Shown one piece after another: positions 1 through 7,455 of a stretch of 22,170 nucleotides of DNA. Made by a program: the position numbers and the translations under genes. Numbering within the stretch: position 1 is the stretch's first letter; the number at the start of each line of letters is the position of its first letter. The notes under the pieces are model-generated. The model worked only from the letters and a program-made list of their open reading frames with translations, was not told the DNA's origin and did no database searches. The stretch comes from Bacteroidales bacterium UBA2800 (GTDB lineage Bacteria > Bacteroidota > Bacteroidia > Bacteroidales > Paludibacteraceae), in assembly GCA_002351925.1 (NCBI GenBank), contig DEHM01000016.1, positions 1 to 22,170 on the forward strand, written 5' to 3'.

Positions 1-52
1 GAGCATCGGATTGTGGTTCCGAGTGTCGTGGGTTCGAGCCCCACTCTCCACC
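1..52 (+). tRNA. tRNA-His (GTG), 5' end outside the window
   Basis: The first bases are the end of a D stem, followed by a 5-bp anticodon stem (TCGGA/TCCGA) around the 7-nt loop TTGTGGT, which places GTG at the anticodon and so decodes His. A short variable loop follows, then a perfect T arm (GTGGG, loop TTCGAGC, CCCAC) and the 3' acceptor strand TCTCCAC. The next base, C at 52, fits the C73 discriminator expected to pair with G-1 of tRNA-His. A full CCA is not clearly encoded. About 30 nt of the 5' half lie upstream of the window. The 3' end is duplicated at 273-293. Confidence 0.88.
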
Positions 53-53
53 C

Positions 54-91
54 AAATCGCTGTAAATCAATAAGTTGCAGCGATTTTTTTT
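54..91 (+). terminator. Rho-independent terminator after tRNA-His
   Basis: A 9-bp stem, AAATCGCTG (54-62) with CAGCGATTT (78-86), encloses a 15-nt loop and runs into a T tract. It lies directly after the tRNA 3' end. Confidence 0.8.
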
Positions 92-272
92 ATGCCATTT
101 TTTAGACAAGGTTCGTCAAATTCTCGCCAACAAGTGCCCAAAATGGCCAAAAATGATAGTAAACTGAATTCATAAACTGATGAAAATCAACACTTTTGAT
201 TTTTTGACTTTTTGGTGCTGAGTTTCGTGAGTTCTTATCTCGCTTCGCTCGAACGATTATTGCTTCGCAATT

Positions 273-293
273 TTCGAGCCCCACTCTCCACCC
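273..293 (+). repeat. Duplicated tRNA-His 3' end (attachment-site-like direct repeat)
   Basis: These 21 bases are identical to positions 33-53, covering the T loop, the 3' T stem and the acceptor strand of tRNA-His. The match stops abruptly on both sides. No other part of a tRNA is present here. Duplication of a tRNA 3' end is the classic footprint of tyrosine-recombinase elements that integrate there. The 219 bp between the copies hold a terminator and AT-rich sequence with no recognisable gene, so this would be a largely deleted element. The scar reading is inference; the repeat itself is seen directly. Confidence 0.75.
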
Positions 294-294
294 G

Positions 295-327
295 AAAAAA
301 AACAGCGGATTGCTCCGCTGTTTTTTT
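295..327. terminator. Bidirectional terminator
   Basis: An A tract leads into AACAGCGGA (301-309), a 4-nt loop and TCCGCTGTT (314-322), followed by a T tract. It can serve the tRNA side on the plus strand and the outer-membrane receptor gene, which ends at 326, on the minus strand. Confidence 0.8.
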
Positions 328-2821
328 ATTTTCCGCCTTGAACACCTCCGCCTCCGCCGAGACGATTCAGCTCGTCCAGATCGCCTACCTTACGGTTCTT
401 ATGCTGCTGATACTGACCGAACATCCAGGTGATAGAGAACATCACGCGTTGCTGGCGTATGGTGTTGGTGTACCAGCTGCTATATCCTTGCGCCTGGTCC
501 ATGCTCTCTGAGCGGAAAACCAGCGAGCGCATCAGATCTTGCACATTCAGGTTGAAGATCAGTCCTTTCGCCATGTAGGTCTTGCGCACGCCGAAACTCA
601 TATAATAGGTGCTGCCCTGACGGTCGTAGCCGGTTGTCATAGGCGATGACCAGTTGCCGTCCAGCGTCATGATCCAGTCTTTGGGCAGGTAAGCCGAGAG
701 GGTTCCGCTGACATAGCCGTAGTGGTTGCCCAGTTCATAGACGGGTTTGCCATCGGCATTCTTCTCGTAGGAACGGTTCAGAAAATGATACCAGCCCGCA
801 TTGACGGTGAGTGCGAGCCATGCGCCCTGCATCGTACGGTTGCCGTCTTCTCCGGTAACATATTTGGGTACGAGGGGCAACTCGGTGAGCGAGATGTTAC
901 CACCATGGGTGGTACACGTACCGAAATTAGTCCACCTGATTTCTCCCATATCGGTGGGCATGATTGTTGTGCGCTGCGAGAACATGTCCTGGGTGTGCGC
1001 AAAATTGAAGGTGAGGTTCAGGTACTGCGTCCAGGAGAAATGCAGCTCCACGTCGTTGTTGAACTCCGGCGTGAGTTCTGTATTACCTTTCTGGTACGAA
1101 TAGGCGTCCACATAGGTTACGAAGGGGTTCAGCATCCAGTAGTTAGGTCGCTTGATGCGGCGGGTATAGCTGGCGCTGACGCTGATCGGTTGCTGCAGCT
1201 TGCCCAACGGGTCGCTGGTATAGCCGATAAAGGCCGTCGGGAAGGGGTTGAAGTACGACTTGTTGGTCACAGTGTCGGCACTGCTCCAATTACCGTGACT
1301 ATAGGTATATTCCCCGCGGAGACCCAGTTTGACCGACCAGTGCGGACCAAACTGTTTGCCCACAGAGATATAGGCGGCTGCCACATGCTCCCGATAGAGG
1401 AAATCGCTTGTGGCGGAGGGCAGATGGACGCCATTGAGAATAGAGTCGGTGGTCATATTGTTGTCGGTGGACGAGAGGGTATATTTGACGCCGCACTCAA
1501 TCATGCCGGTCTGCCAGAACTTGGTCTGGAAATCCATCTTGCCGCTATAGATGTCCACCTTCTGTTTGCTGTTGATATCCAGTCCTTGATCCTTCACGCC
1601 GATGAAATTCGTTTCCTGGAAGTTATGAGCGGCTGTTTTATAGCGGTTGTAGTCTACATTGACGGTCAGCTCGCGCTCCAGTTCCTCGCTAAACGTGTGC
1701 GTATAGTTCAGGTTTGCCGTGTGTTGGGGTGCGCTGGTACGCGTGTCTGTCGTGGTGTTGCTGCGCAGGGTGTCTGTGCCCTGAATGGTATAGGCATAGT
1801 TGCGACCGTCCAGGATGTTTTGACGGACATTCATGTACGGCACCTGCAGAATAAAACCGAGCGTGTTGACCGAGTCGATATACCAGTCGTTACCTACCTT
1901 CAGCATATAATACTGGAAGTCGATATTATATCCGGAGATAGAATAGTTCTTCATCGCTTTCGAGGTAGCTGTCTCCGGCATCGAACGACCGGTCTCCAGG
2001 TCGATGTCGTTCTGCGCAAAGACTTGTGTCAGTTGGCCGAAGGTATAGGTCTTTGCTCCGCGGTAGTTGAGGTTGAGCGACACCATGTCCATGTTCAGCC
2101 AGCGGTTGACATCGCCGAAATACATACCTCCGTATCCGGCGGACAACATACCGTTCAGGCCCTTCATCATGTTGCGCTTGGTCTTGATGTTGATGATTCC
2201 GCCTGATCCGGACGCGTCGTATTTGGCCGAGGGATTGGAGATGATCTCTATCTTCTCGATGGTATTACCGTCTGTGCCGTCCAGCATGGCTTTGAGCTGT
2301 TGTCCGCTCAGGTACGACGGCTTGCCGTCTATCCATACCTCCACGGCTTTGCCGTTGACGGTGATATTGCCGTCTTTATCGATGCGCACACCCGGTGCAC
2401 GGCGGAGTATATCGTTGCCGTTAGAGCCAGCCGATAGGGGCGAGGCACTCACGTTCACCACCAGTTTGTCCATCTGCCGCTCGATAAGCGGTTTCTTGGC
2501 TTTCACTTCCAGTTCCTTCAGCTGCTCTGTCTCCTCGCGCAGCACAAAGTCCGGCCCGCCGAACGCGGTGTGATAGCCTATGTACGACGCCTGGATGATT
2601 AGATCCTTTGTACCTTGTACTTTGTCACCTTGTACCTCCACGGCATATTGCCCTTTCTCATCGGTGATAGCGCCGGTGATGAGCGTCGAGTCCGTAGAGA
2701 GCACAGAGATGGTGACAAAAGGCATGGCGTCGCCTTTGGAATCGATGACAGAGCCTTTGATCGTTTCGGCAGATGCTGTAAGGGATAGCAGCAGCAGAAA
2801 TCCCAATAAAATCTTTTTCAT
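326..2821 (-). CDS. TonB-dependent receptor-like outer membrane beta-barrel protein
   Basis: This 831-residue protein starts with a clear signal peptide (MKKILLGFLLLLSLTASAE). The ATG at 2821 is preferred over an upstream ATG at 2869 because it puts the signal peptide at the N terminus and lies just downstream of the promoter. Residues about 20-95 form a carboxypeptidase-regulatory-like (CNA-B type) domain, with a TDEKGQY stretch and an ASYIGY strand. A plug-like domain follows (NDILRRAPGV, then GGIINIKTKRN), and the rest is a beta barrel of the OMP_b-brl_3 kind. The C terminus has an odd GGGGGVQGGK tail. No SusD partner is adjacent, so a glycan substrate is not implied, and the ligand is unknown. 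Residues about 61-72 (VEVQGDKVQGTK) come from a short tandem DNA repeat. The AraC-type regulator upstream is the likely controller. Confidence 0.9.
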   Translation of the reverse strand: MKKILLGFLLLLSLTASAETIKGSVIDSKGDAMPFVTISVLSTDSTLITGAITDEKGQYAVEVQGDKVQGTKDLIIQASYIGYHTAFGGPDFVLREETEQLKELEVKAKKPLIERQMDKLVVNVSASPLSAGSNGNDILRRAPGVRIDKDGNITVNGKAVEVWIDGKPSYLSGQQLKAMLDGTDGNTIEKIEIISNPSAKYDASGSGGIINIKTKRNMMKGLNGMLSAGYGGMYFGDVNRWLNMDMVSLNLNYRGAKTYTFGQLTQVFAQNDIDLETGRSMPETATSKAMKNYSISGYNIDFQYYMLKVGNDWYIDSVNTLGFILQVPYMNVRQNILDGRNYAYTIQGTDTLRSNTTTDTRTSAPQHTANLNYTHTFSEELERELTVNVDYNRYKTAAHNFQETNFIGVKDQGLDINSKQKVDIYSGKMDFQTKFWQTGMIECGVKYTLSSTDNNMTTDSILNGVHLPSATSDFLYREHVAAAYISVGKQFGPHWSVKLGLRGEYTYSHGNWSSADTVTNKSYFNPFPTAFIGYTSDPLGKLQQPISVSASYTRRIKRPNYWMLNPFVTYVDAYSYQKGNTELTPEFNNDVELHFSWTQYLNLTFNFAHTQDMFSQRTTIMPTDMGEIRWTNFGTCTTHGGNISLTELPLVPKYVTGEDGNRTMQGAWLALTVNAGWYHFLNRSYEKNADGKPVYELGNHYGYVSGTLSAYLPKDWIMTLDGNWSSPMTTGYDRQGSTYYMSFGVRKTYMAKGLIFNLNVQDLMRSLVFRSESMDQAQGYSSWYTNTIRQQRVMFSITWMFGQYQQHKNRKVGDLDELNRLGGGGGVQGGK
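2606..2637 (-). repeat. In-gene 7-8-nt tandem array (CTTGTAC type)
   Basis: Read on the plus strand the units are CTTTGTAC, CTTGTAC, TTTGTCAC, CTTGTAC. On the coding strand they give E-V-Q-G-D-K-V-Q-G-T-K in a loop of the N-terminal carboxypeptidase-regulatory-like domain. Confidence 0.7.
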
Positions 2822-2846
2822 TTGTCTGATGTTTTTTAATCTGGTG

Positions 2847-2854
2847 CAAAAGTA
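2847..2854 (-). promoter_or_regulatory. -7 element for the receptor gene
   Basis: On the minus strand this reads TACTTTTG, a match to the Bacteroidota TAnnTTTG element, about 26 nt before the ATG at 2821. At the expected distance upstream there is no TTTG, so the -33 element looks absent. That would fit a promoter needing an activator. Confidence 0.6.
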
Positions 2855-2902
2855 CTGCTTTTGGCGCACGTGGTATATGAAAAAACGGACATTTGCTGTT
2901 TT

Positions 2903-3763
2903 TTAGGCAAAAAAGACGGAGAAATCAGCACTTAAAGGGATACCTAACATCCTAAAATGGCTTGGCGAGACACAACCCATTTGCTGAAACTCCAGGGCCA
3001 TATGGCTCATATCGTAGTAGCCGTGCTCCAGCGCCACCGACATTAAGTCAATCGCCTTGCCGTTGGCGGCCAAGCGCTGCATGGTCTGTATGGCTCTGTG
3101 GAAACGTCTGAGCCGCACAAATTGCTTCGGAGGGATACCCACATAGTTGCGGAACACCCGCAAGAACTGCCGCTCGCCCAGACAGGCAACAGAAGCCATC
3201 TCTGCGGCGCTGATATTGCCTTTCGCAGTGTCGCAGTCTGCTACCACCTTACGCAGGCGCGCATAATGGACGTCCATTTGGTGGGGTAGGTGTCCTATGA
3301 AGAAAGCGTCCAGCAGCGGCGTGATCTGTTCTGCTTGTGGCGTAGATTTGAAGATACGGTCCAGTTGCAACAGTCCCTCGTCACCGCTATCCTTGGCCGT
3401 TAGCACTTTGCCGGACAGTTGCTGCAGGTCGATTCCTAAGAGAGCGTGCATCCCGCCCGGCTCAAAATCCAGCAACATACCTTCGAACCATCCGCTCAGC
3501 GTCGTCAGACCTATCGTCGTCTGGTTGGCGCCCAGCAGCGTCAGTCCATCTGTACGGGTGTTGCTAATCTCCACCTCGACGTTGCGCATGAAAATGATAC
3601 TGCCGTAGTTCGGTAGCAGCGGTTGCACATGTTTGCCGTTCACGAACCGAGGATCGTCTGGCGGCGGCGTCATCGTATCCGTCGACCCCTCTGCGCGCAC
3701 GAACACATAGCGCGTGATATAAGGTGATAACACCTCTGCCGGTTGCAGTATCTGAAAGTACAT
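2903..3763 (-). CDS. AraC-family transcriptional regulator
   Basis: This 286-residue protein has an N-terminal domain like those of AraC proteins carrying a DUF6597-type sensor (MYFQILQPAEVLSPYITRYV at the start, LLGANQTTIGL in the middle). Its C-terminal third is an AraC/XylS DNA-binding domain: ISAAEMASVACLGERQFLRV then FRNYVGIPPKQFVRLRRFHR form the first helix-turn-helix, and GYYDMSHMALEFQQMGCVSP with SHF forms the second. It is 81 nt upstream of the receptor gene on the same strand, with no terminator between. Both genes have their own -7 element and nearly the same leader. It probably controls the receptor gene and perhaps itself. The effector is unknown. Confidence 0.88.
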   Translation of the reverse strand: MYFQILQPAEVLSPYITRYVFVRAEGSTDTMTPPPDDPRFVNGKHVQPLLPNYGSIIFMRNVEVEISNTRTDGLTLLGANQTTIGLTTLSGWFEGMLLDFEPGGMHALLGIDLQQLSGKVLTAKDSGDEGLLQLDRIFKSTPQAEQITPLLDAFFIGHLPHQMDVHYARLRKVVADCDTAKGNISAAEMASVACLGERQFLRVFRNYVGIPPKQFVRLRRFHRAIQTMQRLAANGKAIDLMSVALEHGYYDMSHMALEFQQMGCVSPSHFRMLGIPLSADFSVFFA

Positions 3764-3786
3764 CCGTCCTGTTTGTTAATCTGGCA

Positions 3787-3818
3787 CAAAATTACTGCTT
3801 TTTTCTAATATACGCAAA
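3787..3818 (-). promoter_or_regulatory. Promoter of the AraC-family regulator
   Basis: On the minus strand, TTTG (3818-3815), a 20-nt spacer and TAATTTTG (3794-3787) give a textbook Bacteroidota promoter 24 nt before the start codon. Confidence 0.78.
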
Positions 3819-3831
3819 TTTTTCTCTCTTT

Positions 3832-3848
3832 AAATGAAAAATTCATTT
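3832..3848. repeat. Inverted repeat between divergent promoters
   Basis: AAATGAA, 3 nt, TTCATTT. It lies between the -33 elements of the regulator promoter (minus strand) and the transporter promoter (plus strand), so it could be an operator. The sequence is AT-rich, so chance is possible. Confidence 0.4.
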
Positions 3849-3852
3849 ATTC

Positions 3853-3884
3853 CTTGCGTATATCATTTTTTTGTTGTACCTTTG
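3853..3884 (+). promoter_or_regulatory. Promoter of the transporter-to-peptidase operon
   Basis: CTTG (3853-3856), a 20-nt spacer containing TATATCA and a T run, and TACCTTTG (3877-3884). The ATG follows 22 nt later, so the leader is very short. The -7 continues into the dyad TTTGC-AGTC-GCAAA (3881-3894). Confidence 0.8.
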
Positions 3885-3906
3885 CAGTCGCAAATAATGT
3901 GTACAC

Positions 3907-5571
3907 ATGAACTGGTTCGGTAATCTCTTTTTTGGAACAGGTATCGCGCACTCGCTATGTGCGCTGGCGCTGGCTATCTCGGTGGGTATTTTCCTGGGAA
4001 GCCGGCTGAAGGTGAAAGGTATCACGCTGGGTATCACGTGGATTCTTTTCTGCGCGATAGCGTGCAGCCATTTCGGCATGACACTCGACCCGCTGGTGGA
4101 GTCGTTTGCCAAAGACCTGGGACTGATACTGTTTGTCTATTCGATAGGTCTGCAGGTCGGTCCGAGTTTCTTCTCGTCGTTCGGTCAGGGCGGTATACGT
4201 CTCAATATCCTGGCGGCCGGCATCGTGGTGCTGGGCTGCGTGACGGCCTGGCTGATACACGTGATAAGCGGGGAGAACATGGCCACGATGACGGGTGTGC
4301 TGTTCGGCGCTGTGACCAACACACCGGGTTTGGGTGCTGCCGAGCAGGCTTATCAAGACGTGACGGGTATGACCAACCCGACGATAGCCAGCGGTTATGC
4401 CATGGCTTATCCGCTGGGTGTGGTAGGTGTTATCTGCTCGCTGCTGTTGCTGCGTTCGCTGTTCCGCATCAAGCTCGACAAAGAGGAAGAGCAAGTGAAG
4501 GCCGAGAAAGGGGAGGAACAGCACATCATGCATTTCGACATGCAGCTGACCAATCCGCAAGTGGACGGTATCCGGGTGCGTGACTTAGCTCTGCTGACCC
4601 ATGTGACCATCGTCGTGAGCCGACTGATAGACAAAGCGGGTAATGAGTTCATGCCCGACGCCGACACCATCCTGCACGTAGGCGACAAAGTGCGCTTCAT
4701 AGCCGATCAGAAAAACGAACGTACCGTCTTGCTGCTGGGTGAAACGCAGGAGGTGAAATGGGAGGAGAAAGAGAAGGATGTGCACCTCGTGAGCCGCCAT
4801 ATTGTCATCACCAAACCGAAGATAAACGGCAAGCGTATATGCGACCTGAAAGTGCGCGAAGCCTACCAGATAACCATCACGCGTATCCGTCGCGCAGGTA
4901 TCGAACTGCTGGCTACGCCGGAACAGCGCCTGCAGATGGGTGACCGACTGACGGTCGTGGGAGAGGTGAAAGCGGTAGAGAAGGTGGCATCGGTATTCGG
5001 CAACAGCACCAAGAAGCTGGACGCACCTAATCTGGCCTCGCTCTTCTTCGGACTGATGATGGGAGTAGTACTGGGTTCGCTGCCGCTGGCGCTGCCCGGA
5101 CTGTCCCAGCCGTTCAAACTGGGTTTGGCAGGCGGGTCGCTGATTGTGGCCATACTGATTGGCGCATTTGGCCCGAAATACCACCTCGTGACCTATACGA
5201 CGAGTTCGGCTAACCTCATGATACGCGAGATAGGTATTGCCCTGTTCCTCGCGGCAGTCGGCTTCGGCGCGGGAAAGACGTTTATACCGACCTTGCTGAG
5301 CGGCGGATATGTGTGGATAGGCTACGGCGTACTGATCACGCTGCTGCCGCTGCTCATCATCGGCATCATCGCCCGCAAATGGCTGCGTCTGGACTACTTC
5401 ACGTTGATGGGACTCATAGCCGGTTCGACGCCCGACCCGCCGGCACTGGCTTATGCCACCTCGCAGTCGTCTGTGAACGACCGCGCCGCCGTGGCCTATT
5501 CGACCGTCTATCCGCTGACGATGTTCCTCCGCGTGCTAAGCGGACAGTTGATGATACTACTGTTCCTGTGA
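3907..5571 (+). CDS. AspT/YidE/YbjL-type transporter (AAE family)
   Basis: This 554-residue membrane protein has the two-block layout of the aspartate:alanine exchanger family. Five or so N-terminal helices (residues about 10-185) are followed by a hydrophilic cytoplasmic segment with two TrkA_C-like (RCK C) domains (about 205-285 and 290-370). A second helical block (about 375-554) contains TYTTSSANLMIREIGIALFL and SVNDRAAVAYSTVYPLTMFL. The internal motif FGAVTNTPGLGAAEQAYQ in the first block matches GLIAGSTPDPPALAYATSQS in the second, the repeated half-motif of the family. The length is close to usual. The substrate cannot be read from sequence; organic or amino acid anion exchange is the family expectation. 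It is the first gene of the operon, and its TGA overlaps the GTG start of the MATE gene. Confidence 0.88.
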   Translation: MNWFGNLFFGTGIAHSLCALALAISVGIFLGSRLKVKGITLGITWILFCAIACSHFGMTLDPLVESFAKDLGLILFVYSIGLQVGPSFFSSFGQGGIRLNILAAGIVVLGCVTAWLIHVISGENMATMTGVLFGAVTNTPGLGAAEQAYQDVTGMTNPTIASGYAMAYPLGVVGVICSLLLLRSLFRIKLDKEEEQVKAEKGEEQHIMHFDMQLTNPQVDGIRVRDLALLTHVTIVVSRLIDKAGNEFMPDADTILHVGDKVRFIADQKNERTVLLLGETQEVKWEEKEKDVHLVSRHIVITKPKINGKRICDLKVREAYQITITRIRRAGIELLATPEQRLQMGDRLTVVGEVKAVEKVASVFGNSTKKLDAPNLASLFFGLMMGVVLGSLPLALPGLSQPFKLGLAGGSLIVAILIGAFGPKYHLVTYTTSSANLMIREIGIALFLAAVGFGAGKTFIPTLLSGGYVWIGYGVLITLLPLLIIGIIARKWLRLDYFTLMGLIAGSTPDPPALAYATSQSSVNDRAAVAYSTVYPLTMFLRVLSGQLMILLFL

Positions 5572-6899
5572 CGACGAACAGAGAAATACTCCGATTGGCG
5601 GTGCCGAGCATACTGGCCAATATCACCATCCCCCTGGTGGGGATTGTCGATACGGCGATAGTCGGCCATCTGAGTGATGCAGCGGCCATAGGCGGTATAG
5701 CCATCGGAACCATGCTCTTTGACTTGCTGTACTGGAACTTCGGCTTCCTGCGTGTCGGCACAAGCGGCCTGACGGCCCAGGCCTACGGCAGAGGGGTGAC
5801 GGGTGACGGGTTACGGGTTACGGACGAGTGCCGGAAGATACTGACCCAGAGCCTGACGACGGCACTGCTGGCGGCTATGCTGATATGGGCGATACAGTGG
5901 CTGTTTGTGACAGCTGTGCTGGCTGTCGTGCCGTGTTCGCAGGCAGTGGCCGACATAGCTCGCGAGTATTTCTTCGTGCGCATCTGGGCCGCACCGGCTA
6001 CGCTGATGCTCTTTGCCCTGAAAGGCTGGTTCATCGGCATGCAGGACACGCGGAGCCCGATGGCGGTCGACATACTGGTGAACGTGGTGAACATGCTGGC
6101 GAGTTATTACCTGGCGGTGTACACTCCGGCCGGCATCATCGGCGTAGCCTGGGGCACTATCTGTGCGCAATATAGCGGCCTGCTGCTGGCCTGCGTGATA
6201 CTGGTAGCAAGCTACCGCATAGGGGCTGTCGGACTACAGGAGATACGAGCCGCGATGCGCTGGGAGGAGATACGCCATATGGCGCACCTGAACGGAAATC
6301 TGTTCGTACGGTCGCTCTGTTTCATGGTGGTGTATGTGGGCTTTGCTATGCTCATCAGCAAATACGGCGACGTCGAACTGGCAGTAGGAAGTATCATGAT
6401 GAAGCTGTTTATGTTCTTCTCGTTCTTTGTGGATGGCTTTGCCTATGCCGGCGAAGCGCTGGTGGGAAAGACCTACGGGGAAGGAAAAGAAGAACAACGA
6501 ATCAACAGTATCGTGCGTTCGCTCTTTGTGTGGAGTATAGGCGTAGGGCTGCTTTTCACCATCGTCTATGCGCTGTGGGGCAAGGAGAATATCGCCCTGA
6601 TGACCAACGACGCAGCGGTGCTCGGCGCCTCGATGCGCTATATGGGTTGGCTCATTGCGATGCCGCTGGTCAGTGCACTGGCCTTCATGTGGGACGGTGT
6701 CTATGTGGGCGCTACCGCCGGCGTACCGCTGCGTAATGCGATGATCTGGGCAGCCCTGGCTTTTGTGGCTGGCTACCTGGCTACCTACCGTACCTGCGGA
6801 GCACAGGCTTTGTATATCGCTTATTTTGCCCATTTGACGGCAAGGGTGGTGTACCTGACATGGAAATGGAGAGATGTTAGAGATAACGCTATGGGATAG
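5568..6899 (+). CDS. MATE-family (DinF-like) efflux transporter
   Basis: This is a 443-residue, twelve-helix, cation-coupled multidrug/metabolite exporter of the inner membrane. The N terminus REILRLAVPSILANITIPLV then GIVDTAIVGHLSD is typical of DinF-like MATE proteins, as is FGFLRVGTSGLTAQAYGRG. I chose GTG 5568, whose last two bases overlap the upstream TGA (GTGA), which suggests translational coupling. The reading frame stays open upstream, but that part overlaps the transporter gene and reads as non-protein. Residues about 76-86 (RGVTGDGLRVT), after the conserved QAYGRG, are encoded by a 7-nt tandem repeat and look like an insertion into a cytoplasmic loop. The last 26 nt overlap the next gene. 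The substrate is unknown. Confidence 0.9.
   Translation: MTTNREILRLAVPSILANITIPLVGIVDTAIVGHLSDAAAIGGIAIGTMLFDLLYWNFGFLRVGTSGLTAQAYGRGVTGDGLRVTDECRKILTQSLTTALLAAMLIWAIQWLFVTAVLAVVPCSQAVADIAREYFFVRIWAAPATLMLFALKGWFIGMQDTRSPMAVDILVNVVNMLASYYLAVYTPAGIIGVAWGTICAQYSGLLLACVILVASYRIGAVGLQEIRAAMRWEEIRHMAHLNGNLFVRSLCFMVVYVGFAMLISKYGDVELAVGSIMMKLFMFFSFFVDGFAYAGEALVGKTYGEGKEEQRINSIVRSLFVWSIGVGLLFTIVYALWGKENIALMTNDAAVLGASMRYMGWLIAMPLVSALAFMWDGVYVGATAGVPLRNAMIWAALAFVAGYLATYRTCGAQALYIAYFAHLTARVVYLTWKWRDVRDNAMG
5794..5821 (+). repeat. In-gene 7-nt tandem array (GGGTGAC/GGGTTAC)
   Basis: Four head-to-tail heptamers, GGGTGAC twice then GGGTTAC twice, inside the MATE gene. They are read in frame as V-T-G-D-G-L-R-V-T. 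Confidence 0.85.
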
Positions 6900-7446
6900 A
6901 ATGGAGGAGTGTACACCCGACGAGGTGGCACGCCTGTTGCCGTTGGTCAGCAGCCAACGCCGTGAGCAAGCCTTGCGGTACAGCCACACCTTTGGCCGCT
7001 ATTGCTGCCTGAAGAGCTGGCTCATGCTCCGCGAGTTGATGGACAAGGAACATTGGACGATGGGCGATTTTGCCTACAACGACCATGGCAAGCCATACCT
7101 GGCAGGCGGACTGTGTTTCAGTATCAGTCACAGCAAAGCCGGCATCGCCGTAGCCGTAAGCGACAGGGCTGTAGGTATCGACATAGAGCACATCCGCCAT
7201 GCGGACGACGAACTGATAGCCCGCACGATGAATGAGGAGGAGGCGAGAGCGATTAGGGAATTAGGGATTAGGGAGTTAGCGGATAGGGCTTTCACGCGGC
7301 TGTGGACCCGCAAAGAGGCGGTCGTCAAAGCCGAAGGAGTAGGCATCCGGTCGTTCGAACAACTGCAGACGCTCTTGCAGCAGGACGAGTGGCACTTGGA
7401 GAGCGTAGAGACAGACAACTATATATACAGTATCGCATACAAATAA
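6874..7446 (+). CDS. 4'-phosphopantetheinyl transferase (Sfp-type superfamily)
   Basis: This 190-residue enzyme would move the phosphopantetheine arm of coenzyme A onto a serine of acyl or peptidyl carrier proteins. The family signatures are all visible: FSISHSKAG (residues 82-90), the Mg-binding GIDIE (101-105, D103 and E105) and WTRKEAVVK (144-152, E148 and K152). Between the last two, the segment AIRELGIRELADRAF (about 126-140) is encoded by a 7-8-nt repeat array and is probably longer than in relatives. The ATG at 6874 lies inside the MATE gene (26-nt overlap), and dnaX starts 9 nt downstream, so it is cotranscribed. The carrier target (fatty-acid ACP or a secondary-metabolism protein) cannot be decided; no synthase is nearby. 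Confidence 0.88.
   Translation: MLEITLWDRMEECTPDEVARLLPLVSSQRREQALRYSHTFGRYCCLKSWLMLRELMDKEHWTMGDFAYNDHGKPYLAGGLCFSISHSKAGIAVAVSDRAVGIDIEHIRHADDELIARTMNEEEARAIRELGIRELADRAFTRLWTRKEAVVKAEGVGIRSFEQLQTLLQQDEWHLESVETDNYIYSIAYK
7251..7287 (+). repeat. In-gene 7-8-nt tandem array (GATTAGG type)
   Basis: The units are GATTAGG, GAATTAGG, GATTAGG, GAGTTAGC, GGATAGG. The reading frame avoids the TAG in each unit and gives I-R-E-L-G-I-R-E-L-A-D-R, a helix-compatible peptide repeat. Confidence 0.8.
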
Positions 7447-7455
7447 CACAACAAT

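Noticed and set aside
102..284. 60-codon minus-strand frame between the tRNA-His repeats
   Set aside because: There is no start context and no integrase-like motif, and the segment is AT-rich filler. I could not support it as the end of an integrase.
722..2206. Long open frame on the plus strand antisense to the receptor gene
   Set aside because: It lies fully inside a well-supported gene on the other strand, its translation has no family features, and it has no promoter. It is a shadow of GC-biased codon use.
5313..5567. Upstream extension of the MATE gene
   Set aside because: The frame is open, but the extra 85 residues overlap the transporter gene and are Arg/His/Ala-rich shadow sequence. 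MATE proteins begin near the REILRLAVP motif, matching the GTG at 5568.
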